This document shows, in pieces, positions 1-8,348 of a stretch of DNA of 35,218 nucleotides. The stretch is from NCBI GenBank assembly GCA_016213935.1, contig JACQZG010000005.1, positions 6,353 through 41,570 of the forward strand, read 5' to 3'. A program made the position numbers and the translations under genes. The notes below the pieces were generated by a model. The model worked only from the letters and a program-made list of their open reading frames with translations, was not told the origin of the DNA and searched no databases. The stretch's first letter is position 1. The number at the start of each line of letters is the position of its first letter. This DNA comes from Nitrospirota bacterium. Its GTDB lineage: Bacteria; Nitrospirota; Thermodesulfovibrionia; UBA6902.

Positions 1-986
1 ACCACGTCGACGGCATAAGGGTTGACACAGTGGCTTCCACGCTCTACCTCGACTACGCGCGAAAAGAGGGCGAATGGATACCTAATATCTACGGGGGCAA
101 CGAAGACCTCGATGCCGTCAGCTTCCTGAAGAGGTTCAATGAGGCTGTTTACGGACACTATCCCGATGTCCAGACTATCGCCGAGGAGTCAACCGCGTGG
201 CCCATGGTCTCAAAGCCCGTGTATGTGGGAGGGCTCGGCTTCGGCATGAAATGGAACATGGGCTGGATACACGATACGCTCAAATACTTCTCAAACAACC
301 CTGTTCACCGCAAGTATCACCATGACCAGCTCACCTTCAGCATATGGTACGCGTTCTTTGAGAACTTCGTCCTTCCGCTTTCGCATGACGAAGTGGTGCA
401 CGGCAAAGGCGCCCTCATAGGTAAGATGCCCGGCGACGAGTGGCAGAGTTCCGCGAACCTGAGGCTGCTTTTCGGGTACATGTACGGCCATCCGGGAAAG
501 AAGCTCCTCTTCATGGGCAATGAATTTTCGCAGTGGAAGGAGTGGGACCATGAAGAAAGCCTCGAGTGGCACGCCCTTCAGTATCCTTCGCATCAGGGAG
601 TGCAGAGATGGGTCAGGGACCTTAACCTCTTCTACAGATCTGAGCCCGCTCTATATGAACTCGATTCTGTGAATGAAGGCTTTGAATGGATTGATTTCTA
701 CAACTGGGAAGAGAGCGTGATCATATTCGCAAGAAAAGGGAAAACGACAGGAAACATTATCCTTGTCGTATGCAACCTCACGCCCGTGCCGAGATTCAAT
801 TATCAAGTCGGCGTTCCGAGAGGCGGTTTTTGGAAAGAGGCGCTGAACAGTGACGCGCTCGAATACGGCGGGAGCGGCCTCGGCAATGCGGGAGGCGTTC
901 ATGCCTCGGACATTCCGGCTTACGGGAAGAGCCATTCGCTTTCACTTACACTGCCTCCCCTCGGGGCGTTATTCTTTAAGAACTGA
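1..986 (+). CDS. glgB: 1,4-alpha-glucan branching enzyme GlgB, 3' part (5' end outside window)
   Basis: The frame is open from base 3 to the TGA at 984-986, so the gene starts before the window and about 327 C-terminal residues are seen. GlgB makes alpha-1,6 branches in glycogen in the cytoplasm. The first visible residues hold the GH13 region-II motif DGIRVD, whose last Asp (bases 24-26) is the expected catalytic nucleophile. IAEESTAW follows with the expected acid/base Glu, then [12 protein letters not shown] with the third conserved Asp, and [20 protein letters not shown], a GlgB signature. The C-terminal beta domain runs to the end ([10 protein letters not shown]). A GTG at 30 is internal and not a start. 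The GH57 gene begins 7 nt downstream, so this is the visible head of a glucan operon. Identification is very safe; only the length is unknown. Confidence 0.96.
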   Translation, partial: HVDGIRVDTVASTLYLDYARKEGEWIPNIYGGNEDLDAVSFLKRFNEAVYGHYPDVQTIAEESTAWPMVSKPVYVGGLGFGMKWNMGWIHDTLKYFSNNPVHRKYHHDQLTFSIWYAFFENFVLPLSHDEVVHGKGALIGKMPGDEWQSSANLRLLFGYMYGHPGKKLLFMGNEFSQWKEWDHEESLEWHALQYPSHQGVQRWVRDLNLFYRSEPALYELDSVNEGFEWIDFYNWEESVIIFARKGKTTGNIILVVCNLTPVPRFNYQVGVPRGGFWKEALNSDALEYGGSGLGNAGGVHASDIPAYGKSHSLSLTLPPLGALFFKN

Positions 987-993
987 AAAAATA

Positions 994-3420
994 ATGGACA
1001 GATACATCTGCATTCACGGCCATTTCTACCAGCCGCCGAGAGAGAACCCCTGGCTTGAGGAAATAGAACTTCAGGACGGCGCGTACCCATACCATGACTG
1101 GAACGAGAGGATAACCGCTGAATGCTACGCCCCGAACGCGGCATCGCGCATACTCGACCCTGAAGGGAAGATCATCGACATAGTCAACATCTATTCAAAG
1201 AGCAGCTTCAACTTCGGGCCCACGCTCCTCGCCTGGATGGCAAGGCGCAAGCCTGATGTATATGAAAAAATCCTCGAGGCCGACAGGCTGAGCATGAGGA
1301 GGTTCTCTGGCCACGGCTCTGCGATAGCGCAGGCATACAACCACATGATAATGCCCCTCGCAAGCAGGCAGGACAGGCAGACTCAGGTGATATGGGGAAT
1401 AAAAGACTTTGAGAAGAGGTTCGGAAGATTCCCCGAAGGGATGTGGCTGCCCGAGACTGCGGCAAATGCCGAGACGCTCGATGTTATGGCAGAATCAGGA
1501 ATCAAGTTCACGATACTCTCGCCGCGCCAGGCAAAAAGGGTGCGTAAAATGGGAATGCCTGAAAACTGGGAAGACGTCAGCGGAGAAAGGATCGACGCCA
1601 CAATGCCGTATCTTTGCCGCCTCCCTTCCGGAAGGCAGATAAACATCTTCTTCTACAACGGCCCCATAGCGCAGGAGATATCATTCGGCAAGCTCCTTAA
1701 CAACGGAGAGAACTTCGCAAGAAAACTCATCTCGGCATTCGGCAGCCATGCGGGCCGCCCGCAGCTTGTGAATGTCGCCACTGACGGCGAGAACTACGGG
1801 CATCACCACCGCTTCGGAGATATGGCGCTCTCCTACTGCTTCCATTTCATAGAGTCGAACAATCTCGCGAAAATAACAAATTACGGCGAGTTCCTCGAAA
1901 AGCACCCGCCGACGCATGCGGTGGAGATATTCGAGAATTCATCATGGAGCTGCATCCACGGCGTGGAAAGATGGAGAAGCGACTGCGGCTGCTGTTCGGG
2001 AATGCACGGCGGCTGGCACCAGAAGTGGAGAAAGCCGTTAAGAAACGCGATGGACCGCGTAAAGACTCAGCTTGATAATCTCTTCGTTAAGGAAGCGCCC
2101 AAATACTTCAGAAAGCATGAGGATGCCCGGAACTCTTATATTGATGTCATATACGACAGGTCACACGCAAATGTCGAAAAATTCTTTAAGGCGCATTCGC
2201 GCGGCAATCTCGGGAAGGAAGAGATCGTGAAAGCTTTGAGCCTCCTTGAGATGCAGAGAAACGCCATGCTCATGTACACGAGCTGCGGCTGGTTCTTTGA
2301 CGACGTATCCGGCATAGAGGGGGTTCAGATAATGCAGTACGCCTCGCGGGCGCTCCAGTACGGGGAAGCCGTCTCAGGGATGAAGCTGGAGGAAGGCTTC
2401 ATCCGGTCGCTGAGCGAAACCCTGAGCAATGTTTATGGCAATGCGGCAAAGGTCTATGAGATGTATGTGAAGCCCTCAAAGACCGACCTCCTCAGGGTGG
2501 GGGCACATTACAGCATCTCATCCTTTTTTGAAGAGTACAACAGCCATACAGACCTCTTCTGCTATACCGCAAAGAGCGAGGCATATGAGATAAAAGAGGC
2601 GGGCAAACTCAAACTCGCAACCGGAAAGGCGGTCATCCGCTCAAACATAACATGGGAGGAGAAGAGGGTTAATTTCGCGGTTCTCCATCTCGGAGACCAT
2701 AACATAAGCGGCGGAGCGGAAGATTTCATCGACGATGAAGATTTCATGGCAATGCAGGACGAGATGCAAAGGTCTTTTGCCCGGGGCGATATGCATGAAG
2801 TGATAAGGCTGATGGACAAACACTTCGGCGGCGTAATCTATTCCATCTGGCATCTCTTCAAGGACGAGCAGAGAAAAGTTCTTAACCATATACTACATCT
2901 CACCTATGAAAGCATTGAGACATCCTACCGCCAGATATACGAAAACCATTATCCGATAATGAGCCTCTTTCACAGTTTGCACGTGAGGCTTCCGAGGCCG
3001 TTTTCAGCCGCCGCCGAATATATAGTCAACACAGACCTGAAAAGGTTGTTTGACAATGCCGAAAGGCTCGACCTTCAGAAGCTCCAGAGCCTTGTCGAGG
3101 AAGCGGTAAGATGGTCTCTCAAAATAGATTCTCCTACGATAAGTTATTCAATAAGCTCATGGATAACCTCCATCATGGAAAGGATAGATCATACTCCCGA
3201 AGACCTTAGCCGGTTCGAACTGATAGACAATGTCTTCAAGCTGATAACGCCTTTAGCTCTCAACCTCGACCTCTGGAAGGCTCAGAATATGTACTTTATG
3301 ATCTCTACAGAAGACCTCGGCCGAATGAAGGAGAAGGCAAAGGGCGGGGAGGGATTCGCGAAGAGATGGCTTGAGGCATTTAAGGTTTTGGGTTATTACC
3401 TGCATATAAGGATAAGCTGA
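994..3420 (+). CDS. Glycoside hydrolase family 57 protein with DUF3536 C-terminal region
   Basis: I place the start at ATG 994, 7 nt after glgB (808 aa), because the conserved N-terminus MDRYICIHGHFYQP begins there. The open frame extends back to 850, but that would overlap glgB by more than 130 nt. GH57 enzymes are retaining alpha-glucan hydrolases or transferases. Visible motifs are HGH near residues 8-10, FPEGMWLPETA with candidate nucleophile Glu154, and VATDGENYGHHH with candidate acid Asp264. The long helical region after about residue 400 matches the DUF3536 type. No signal peptide is seen, so it is likely cytoplasmic. The ribosome binding site is weak, which suggests translational coupling to glgB. 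Context points to glycogen or malto-oligosaccharide remodelling; the exact substrate cannot be read from sequence. Confidence 0.9.
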   Translation: MDRYICIHGHFYQPPRENPWLEEIELQDGAYPYHDWNERITAECYAPNAASRILDPEGKIIDIVNIYSKSSFNFGPTLLAWMARRKPDVYEKILEADRLSMRRFSGHGSAIAQAYNHMIMPLASRQDRQTQVIWGIKDFEKRFGRFPEGMWLPETAANAETLDVMAESGIKFTILSPRQAKRVRKMGMPENWEDVSGERIDATMPYLCRLPSGRQINIFFYNGPIAQEISFGKLLNNGENFARKLISAFGSHAGRPQLVNVATDGENYGHHHRFGDMALSYCFHFIESNNLAKITNYGEFLEKHPPTHAVEIFENSSWSCIHGVERWRSDCGCCSGMHGGWHQKWRKPLRNAMDRVKTQLDNLFVKEAPKYFRKHEDARNSYIDVIYDRSHANVEKFFKAHSRGNLGKEEIVKALSLLEMQRNAMLMYTSCGWFFDDVSGIEGVQIMQYASRALQYGEAVSGMKLEEGFIRSLSETLSNVYGNAAKVYEMYVKPSKTDLLRVGAHYSISSFFEEYNSHTDLFCYTAKSEAYEIKEAGKLKLATGKAVIRSNITWEEKRVNFAVLHLGDHNISGGAEDFIDDEDFMAMQDEMQRSFARGDMHEVIRLMDKHFGGVIYSIWHLFKDEQRKVLNHILHLTYESIETSYRQIYENHYPIMSLFHSLHVRLPRPFSAAAEYIVNTDLKRLFDNAERLDLQKLQSLVEEAVRWSLKIDSPTISYSISSWITSIMERIDHTPEDLSRFELIDNVFKLITPLALNLDLWKAQNMYFMISTEDLGRMKEKAKGGEGFAKRWLEAFKVLGYYLHIRIS

Positions 3421-3444
3421 TATCCGCGTGTGAGTTATAGCATA

Positions 3445-4965
3445 ATGGACCAATCTCCATTTATAAAAAGGCAAAGCGGCATACTCCTCCATGTTACGTC
3501 GCTTCCTTCTTCATACGGAATCGGCGACCTCGGGCCGGGCGCGCGCAGGTTCGTTGATTTTTTAGCGGAGGCAGGCCAAAGCCTCTGGCAGATACTCCCG
3601 CTGACGCCTACATGCGGCATTTACGGGCATTCGCCTTACAGCAGTTTCTCTGCATTTGCATGCAATAAGCTCCTGATAAGCCCTGAGATGCTTGTAAGCG
3701 ACGGCATTATCTCAAAAACCGAACTCCCGCCTGCTCCGCGGTGTCGCAAGGGCAGGGTGAATTATAAAACCGCTGGCAGGTATAAAGAAAAAATATTGGA
3801 TACTGCCTTTGAAAAAAAGAGGAACAGCCTCGGAGAAGATGAAAGATTTGAGCGCTTCTGCCTTGAGAACTCTGAATGGCTTGAGGATTACTGCCTCTTT
3901 ATTTCCATCAAGAAAAAAATGCGCGGCCTCGTATGGAGCAGGTGGCCTGTAGAGCTGAGAGACAGGGATGAAGGAACACTCAGGGAATTGGCAACACGCA
4001 TGTCCGACGAGATTCTCAAAGAGAAGTTTTATCAGTATCTCTTCAGCCTCCAGTGGCAGTCTCTTAAAAAGTATTGCGAAGACAGGAAGGTAAGCATCAT
4101 CGGAGACATACCGATATATGTCAATCATGACAGCGCGGATGTCTGGGCAAACCCGGGCATATTCAGGCTCGACAAAGATAAAAATCCTTACCTCGTAGCC
4201 GGGGTGCCGCCTGACTATTTCAGCGAGACGGGCCAGCTCTGGGGACACCCTGTTTACAATTGGGATGCCCTCAGAGAGAGCGGATATTCATGGTGGATAA
4301 AGAGGATAGAGCATAATCTCAAGCTCGTGCATATCTTCAGGATCGACCACTTCAGGGGCTTTGCGGGATACTGGGCAGTGGATGCCAAAGATAAGAACGC
4401 GGTAAACGGAGTATGGATGAAGGCGCCGGCCGATGATTTTTTTAACACTCTCCAGAATTATTTCAAACGGCTTCCCGTGATTGCCGAAGACCTCGGCACC
4501 ATCACTCCGGATGTAAGCGAGGTGATGAAAAAGTTCGGCTTCCCGGGTATGAAGGTGCTTCTCTTCGCATTCGGGGATGACCTCCCGTCAAATCCTTACG
4601 CCCCGCATAACCATATACAAAATTGCGTAGTCTACACAGGCACGCACGACAACAATACAATAAAAGGCTGGTTCAGAAAAGAGGCTGACGCAGGCGTCAG
4701 AAAGAGGCTGTCCGACTACACCGGCAAAAAGGCATCTCTGAAAACCGTGCACAGGGATATCATCAGGATGGCAGTCTCCTCTGTCGCAAATACCGCGATA
4801 ATTCCGATGCAGGACATGCTGGGGATGGATGAGAGAGGCAGAATGAACCTGCCCGCTACAATAAAAGGCAACTGGGGATGGATGCTCTCGGACAAACAGC
4901 TTTCCACTTCGCTCGCAAACGAACTGAAGGATATGACAAAGCTGTATGGAAGGGCATCGGTATGA
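3445..4965 (+). CDS. malQ: 4-alpha-glucanotransferase (amylomaltase) MalQ
   Basis: MalQ (GH77) transfers alpha-1,4-glucan segments between malto-oligosaccharides. The N-terminal part carries RQSGILLHVTSLPSSYGIGD, typical of the family. The catalytic set is visible: the RIDHFRGF nucleophile Asp near residue 300, the VIAEDLGTI acid Glu near 348, and the TGTHDNNT transition-state Asp near 402. A length of 506 aa is normal. I use ATG 3445; a GTG at 3430 in the same frame is possible and adds five residues, and neither start has a strong Shine-Dalgarno sequence. It follows the GH57 gene by 24 nt on the same strand and precedes glgC, so it belongs to the alpha-glucan cluster. Confidence 0.95.
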   Translation: MDQSPFIKRQSGILLHVTSLPSSYGIGDLGPGARRFVDFLAEAGQSLWQILPLTPTCGIYGHSPYSSFSAFACNKLLISPEMLVSDGIISKTELPPAPRCRKGRVNYKTAGRYKEKILDTAFEKKRNSLGEDERFERFCLENSEWLEDYCLFISIKKKMRGLVWSRWPVELRDRDEGTLRELATRMSDEILKEKFYQYLFSLQWQSLKKYCEDRKVSIIGDIPIYVNHDSADVWANPGIFRLDKDKNPYLVAGVPPDYFSETGQLWGHPVYNWDALRESGYSWWIKRIEHNLKLVHIFRIDHFRGFAGYWAVDAKDKNAVNGVWMKAPADDFFNTLQNYFKRLPVIAEDLGTITPDVSEVMKKFGFPGMKVLLFAFGDDLPSNPYAPHNHIQNCVVYTGTHDNNTIKGWFRKEADAGVRKRLSDYTGKKASLKTVHRDIIRMAVSSVANTAIIPMQDMLGMDERGRMNLPATIKGNWGWMLSDKQLSTSLANELKDMTKLYGRASV

Positions 4966-4985
4966 TATAGTGTATGATAATCTAA

Positions 4986-5087
4986 TGTCATTCCGGCAGG
5001 TCCGGAATCTTTTTCTGAAAAACAATAAAGAATGATTCCCGATCCTCCTCAGCGGATCCGCCTGAGTGCGGACAAGCGGGAATGACA
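4986..5087. repeat. Intergenic element with 9-bp terminal inverted repeats
   Basis: The malQ-glgC spacer begins TGTCATTCC (4986-4994) and ends GGAATGACA (5079-5087), exact inverted repeats 102 bp apart. Inside lies the palindrome GCGGATCCGC (5052-5061), flanked by CTCAG and CTGAG so that a second hairpin can form. The element ends directly before the glgC ribosome binding site. This is the look of a REP- or MITE-like dispersed element; a related GTCATTCC start recurs after glgC at 6328. Confidence 0.6.
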
Positions 5088-5102
5088 CAAAAAGGATGAA
5101 CT

Positions 5103-6323
5103 ATGGCGCAGCCTAAAATTCTCGCGATAATCATGGCGGGAGGAAGGGGCAACAGGCTCTTCCCTCTCACGTTCGAACGCTCCAAACCTTCTGTCCCGTT
5201 CGGGGGGAATTACAGGATAATAGATTTTGTCCTGAGCAATTTCGTCAATTCTAAAATTTTTTCAATCTACCTCCTCGTGCAGTACAAGTCTCAATCCATC
5301 ATAGAGCACATCAGGGAGAATTGGGGCCTTTCCGCAGTGATACAGGACCATTTCGTGACCGTCGTACCGCCCCAGATGCGCCTCGGGCCCGACTGGTTTC
5401 TGGGAACCGCGGATGCGGTCTTTCAGAACATAAACCTCATCAGGCTCCACAAGCCCGAGATGGTCGCGGTATTCGGCGCTGACCACATCTACCGCATGAA
5501 CATCAGGCAGATGGTAGACTTTCACATTGAAAAAAATGCCGGTGTGACTATTGCCGCAAGGCCCGTTCCGCTGAGCGAGGGGAGCAGCTTCGGCATCATA
5601 GCCGCCGACGAAAGCGGCAGGGTGATAAATTTTCAGGAGAAGCCCAAATCACCAACGCCCATGCCTTCTGATCCCGACAGCGCCTACTGCTCGATGGGCA
5701 ATTACATATTTAACGCTGATGTCCTCGTGGAGGCGCTTAAGGAAGCCCAGCAAAGGAAAGAGCATGACTTCGGCTCGCACGTTCTTCCCGACCTTCTGAA
5801 AAAAGAGGCGAGGCTTTTTGCATATGATTTCGCCACGAATATAATCCCCGGCACAAAGCCGTATGAAGAGAAAGGCTACTGGAGAGACGTCGGAACGATA
5901 AAGTCCTTCTGGGACGCGCATCAGGATATGCTTGGAGAAAGGCCGCTCTTCGAACTCCAGAACAGGCTCTGGCCAATTAAGCCTTCAAGAAGCACCCTGC
6001 CCGCCGCGAAGATACTGGGCGGCGACATTACCAACAGCATCATAGCCGAAGGCACGGTCGTGAGAAACGCGAAGATAATCAATTCCGTCGTCAGGCGCGG
6101 CGCGGTAATAGAGGAGGGTGTCGAGGTGAAGGACTCGATCATCATGGATCATGTTGTGCTTAAGAAAGGGTGCAGGCTCAACAAGGTCATCGTTGATTCA
6201 TATAACGTCATCGAAGAGGAAATCCAGATAGGTGAAGGAAGCAAAACCCCTTACTTCCGCGCCTACACTGACCCTTCAGGCATCACTGTCATAGGAAGCG
6301 AAAAACGCACCGCGATACTTTAG
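5103..6323 (+). CDS. glgC: Glucose-1-phosphate adenylyltransferase GlgC
   Basis: GlgC makes ADP-glucose from glucose-1-phosphate and ATP, the first committed step of bacterial glycogen synthesis. The nucleotide-binding loop IIMAGGRGNRLFPLT lies near residues 9-23, with the PSVPFGGNYRIIDF substrate region next. GTADAVFQN, FGADHIYRM and YWRDVGTI follow as expected, then a left-handed beta-helix C-terminus with isoleucine-rich hexad repeats (NSIIAEGTVVRNAKI and onward). A length of 406 aa is normal. The start is ATG 5103 after an AAAGGATGA ribosome binding site. It lies downstream of the 102-bp repeat element, which may separate its expression from malQ. Confidence 0.97.
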   Translation: MAQPKILAIIMAGGRGNRLFPLTFERSKPSVPFGGNYRIIDFVLSNFVNSKIFSIYLLVQYKSQSIIEHIRENWGLSAVIQDHFVTVVPPQMRLGPDWFLGTADAVFQNINLIRLHKPEMVAVFGADHIYRMNIRQMVDFHIEKNAGVTIAARPVPLSEGSSFGIIAADESGRVINFQEKPKSPTPMPSDPDSAYCSMGNYIFNADVLVEALKEAQQRKEHDFGSHVLPDLLKKEARLFAYDFATNIIPGTKPYEEKGYWRDVGTIKSFWDAHQDMLGERPLFELQNRLWPIKPSRSTLPAAKILGGDITNSIIAEGTVVRNAKIINSVVRRGAVIEEGVEVKDSIIMDHVVLKKGCRLNKVIVDSYNVIEEEIQIGEGSKTPYFRAYTDPSGITVIGSEKRTAIL

Positions 6324-6327
6324 GTAA

Positions 6328-6345
6328 GTCATTCCTGCCGGCAGG
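6328..6345. repeat. Short palindromic repeat after glgC
   Basis: GTCATTCC at 6328-6335 overlaps the perfect 12-bp palindrome CCTGCCGGCAGG (6334-6345) directly after the glgC stop. It resembles the start of the element at 4986 (GTCATTCCGGCAGG), so it may be a partial copy of the same intergenic family. No T-run follows, so it is not a clear terminator. Confidence 0.4.
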
Positions 6346-6518
6346 CAGGCTTGTCGAAGGATGGCAAGACTGAATTTTACTATCTATCAAGGATTACATC
6401 TGTAACTTACTGCGTAACAATAGTTTTTTGCTAAAATGAGGATGCGGAAACTTATTTAAAAATAATGATAAAATTTGCAAAGTTGCTAATGGATATATTT
6501 CATGGTAAACAGTAATTA

Positions 6519-6540
6519 ACCTGTCTTGTGCGTGACAGGT
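6519..6540 (+). promoter_or_regulatory. Leader hairpin before the Met-rich gene
   Basis: ACCTGTC (6519-6525) and GACAGGT (6534-6540) form a perfect 7-bp stem with an 8-nt loop, 33 nt before the start of the methionine-rich gene. An A-run, not a T-run, follows on the plus strand, so it is not a terminator for glgC. It could be an mRNA leader structure or an operator; nothing in the sequence decides which. Confidence 0.35.
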
Positions 6541-6573
6541 AAAAAAATCCATCATTATTAAAGGAGGTTTAAG

Positions 6574-7098
6574 ATGAGAAAAGCGTTTATAGCAGCAAGT
6601 TATATTCTTCTTTTAGCATTTACCGTTAGCTACAGTTTAGCCGGAATGGGTGGTGGCGATATGAGCGGCGGCGGGATGTCGGGTGGTGGCATGAGCGGCG
6701 GCGGGATGTCGGGTGGTGGCATGAGCGGCGGCGGGATGTCAGGTGGTGGCATGAGCGGCGGCGGGATGTCAGGTGGTGGCATGAGCGGCGGCGGGATGAT
6801 GGGACATGAAATGATGGAACATAAAGGCATGATGAGCCATACGGATATGATGAACAGCATGATGGATATGGCTAACCAGATGTCGGGAATGATGGGGAAG
6901 ATGTCCGGCATGATGAAAGATATGCCGACGGACAAGATGAAAATGATGTCTGACATGATGAAAGATATGTCAAAAGAGATGATGGAAATGTCCACTATGA
7001 TGGAAAAAGGCATGGCGTCAGAAGAAGAGAGTAAAATGATGCATGACAGAATGGCCGATATGCAGAACCGGATGTCTGATATGATGAAAAAGCAGTAA
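6574..7098 (+). CDS. Exported methionine-rich protein with MSGGG repeats
   Basis: I do not recognise a named family. The 174-residue product starts with a clear signal peptide (MRKAF, a hydrophobic stretch, probable cleavage near SLA-GMG). Nine tandem MSGGG units follow at about residues 30-74, then a tail built from Met-Met pairs (GHEMM, GMMSHTDMM, DMMKD). About 48 of 174 residues are Met; apart from the start codon there are also a few His and no Cys. The tail is amphipathic and charged (K, D, E) and probably helical. Met-rich exported proteins often bind Cu(I) or Ag(I) or act as oxidant sinks, but this is inference. The ribosome binding site AAAGGAGGT is excellent. It is followed by a lipoprotein gene 103 nt away. 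Confidence 0.8.
   Translation: MRKAFIAASYILLLAFTVSYSLAGMGGGDMSGGGMSGGGMSGGGMSGGGMSGGGMSGGGMSGGGMSGGGMSGGGMMGHEMMEHKGMMSHTDMMNSMMDMANQMSGMMGKMSGMMKDMPTDKMKMMSDMMKDMSKEMMEMSTMMEKGMASEEESKMMHDRMADMQNRMSDMMKKQ
6661..6795 (+). repeat. 30-bp in-frame tandem repeat (4.5 copies)
   Basis: Four 30-bp units beginning ATGAGCGGCGGCGGG and a final half unit encode the MSGGG array. Units 1 and 2 are identical (third-base G in the second TCG codon). Units 3 and 4 are also identical to each other but carry TCA instead. Each unit encodes MSGGG twice with different codons, which suggests recent duplication of whole units rather than selection on single codons. Confidence 0.9.
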
Positions 7099-7201
7099 TA
7101 GTTTTGAAAAGACTGATGTCCGGCAATCGTTCAGAATGATTTACAGATTATGAAATACGATATTGAATCGCATAATAAATAATTTCAATTAAGGAGAAAC
7201 G

Positions 7202-7555
7202 ATGAAATCAAAATTTATTATCATCATTCTGGGCATCGTCTTGTTTTTTATCGTAACAAATTGCGCCTCTCTTGGAACCGCAAGCCATAAATACATCATG
7301 AGAGGCCAGATACTTGAAGCTTCTGATGAAGGGGTATACCTTTGCATAGGCAGCGCGGATGGCGCTGAAGCAGGACAGAAATATAAAGTTTATAAGTTTG
7401 TGAAATTGCCGGAGATGGGGCCCAAGCAACCAAATTACAAAAAAGAAGAAACCGGCACAGTAATAATTACCGAGATAGTTGATGAACACTACGCGAAAGC
7501 CAGGATAACAAAAGGCGAAGCGAAAGAAAACTATATTGTGGAATTGCACAGGTAA
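7202..7555 (+). CDS. Small predicted lipoprotein
   Basis: The 117-aa product has a hydrophobic N-terminus ending in the lipobox-like VTNC (Cys21), so it is probably a membrane-anchored lipoprotein. The mature part is beta-rich, with a segment YLCIGSADGAEAGQKYKVYKF and a later GTVIITEIVDEHYAKARI. A similar G-x-ADG-x-x-AG pattern occurs in the LysM protein at 32145, and I think both carry the same small beta-barrel (FlgT C-terminal-like). Function is unknown. A good ribosome binding site (AAGGAG) precedes ATG 7202. Confidence 0.75.
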   Translation: MKSKFIIIILGIVLFFIVTNCASLGTASHKYIMRGQILEASDEGVYLCIGSADGAEAGQKYKVYKFVKLPEMGPKQPNYKKEETGTVIITEIVDEHYAKARITKGEAKENYIVELHR

Positions 7556-7610
7556 GCTAAGTCAGTTGAGCGCAACAATGCTATTTTAATAATGGGAGGA
7601 GGTGAGACAT

Positions 7611-7796
7611 ATGCCGGCTAAAATGCTTAAACAAATAGAGTGCCCGCCTGAATGCGGTTTTCTTGTAAGAAGCCACGATGAAAAAGAGTTAATCGATATT
7701 GCAAAAGCTCATGCAAAAAATATTCATGATATAAAGATGTCTGACGGAGAACTTAAAAACATAATGAAAAAAGTAAAAAACCAGGAAAGAGCCTGA
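7611..7796 (+). CDS. DUF1059 family small protein
   Basis: The 61-residue product has the DUF1059 layout: a short basic start, ECPPECGFLVRSHDEKELIDIAKAHAKNIH with two Cys and the RSHDE motif, then a short helical tail. The role of the family is not established. I choose ATG 7611 because GGGAGGAGGTGA ends 7 nt before it; the upstream in-frame GTG (7602) lies inside that ribosome binding site. It is the last gene of the plus-strand trio and converges on rubrerythrin, with only 20 nt between the stops. Confidence 0.85.
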   Translation: MPAKMLKQIECPPECGFLVRSHDEKELIDIAKAHAKNIHDIKMSDGELKNIMKKVKNQERA

Positions 7797-7816
7797 AAAA
7801 ATCCGGCAGCGGCTTC

Positions 7817-8311
7817 CTACCCTATTTTTTTAAACATCTTCTTCAATGCGCCACATATCGGGCACTCGTCAGGGGCCTCGCCTTCAACCGTGTTGCCGCA
7901 GACGAGGCATACGTAATAATCGACATCAGCATTGCTGCCGAGGTTTTGAAGCGCCTTCTTGTAGAGGGCGGCGTGTATCTTCTCCACCTCATTAGCAAAG
8001 CTGAAGCTCCTCGCCGCCGAGGTCTCACCTTCGGCCTTCGCGCTATCTATCATGCCTGGATACATACTTTCGAATTCATACGTCTCGCCGCCTATCGCTT
8101 CCACAAGATTCTCTTTTGTGCTCTTTATCCCCCCAAGTTCCTTAAGGTGGTTGTGGGCATGCACGGTCTCTGCCTCAGCCGCGGCCCTGAATAATTTTGC
8201 AACCTGCCCGTACCCCTCTTTTTCAGCTTTTTCAGCGAATGCGAGGTATTTTCTGTTAGCCTGAGATTCGCCTGCAAAGGCATCCCTTAAATTCTGTTCG
8301 GTCTTTGACAT
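7817..8311 (-). CDS. Rubrerythrin
   Basis: Rubrerythrin reduces hydrogen peroxide in anaerobes, using a diiron site fed by a rubredoxin-like iron centre. The N-terminal four-helix domain shows the ligands Glu15 (GESQANRKY), Glu48/His51 (EAETVH) and Glu110/His113 (EVEKIH). The C-terminal rubredoxin-like domain has YVCLVCG and CPICG (Cys135, 138, 150, 153). A length of 164 aa is typical of the short family. It starts at ATG 8311 after the ribosome binding site AGGAGGGCG. It is the last gene of a probable operon with the membrane protein, the cytochrome c and desulforedoxin upstream, all minus strand. Cytoplasmic. Confidence 0.97.
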   Translation of the reverse strand: MSKTEQNLRDAFAGESQANRKYLAFAEKAEKEGYGQVAKLFRAAAEAETVHAHNHLKELGGIKSTKENLVEAIGGETYEFESMYPGMIDSAKAEGETSAARSFSFANEVEKIHAALYKKALQNLGSNADVDYYVCLVCGNTVEGEAPDECPICGALKKMFKKIG

Positions 8312-8348
8312 TGCGCCCTCCTGAAAAAATATTATGTATTCCGCTGAA

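Noticed and set aside
850..993. Longer GH57 protein starting at 850
   Set aside because: It would overlap conserved glgB sequence by more than 130 nt and add a non-conserved head.
3712..4248. 178-codon antisense open frame within malQ
   Set aside because: It lies fully inside a conserved gene with all catalytic motifs, and has no recognisable domains or start signals.
6661..6795. CRISPR array
   Set aside because: The 30-bp units are directly adjacent with no spacers and encode a protein repeat.
6630..7013. Antisense open frame of 127 codons across the Met-rich gene
   Set aside because: It mirrors the low-complexity repeat (proline-isoleucine-rich shadow of MSGGG codons) and lacks a ribosome binding site.
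7602..7610. GTG 7602 as start of the DUF1059 protein
   Set aside because: It lies inside the Shine-Dalgarno sequence of ATG 7611.
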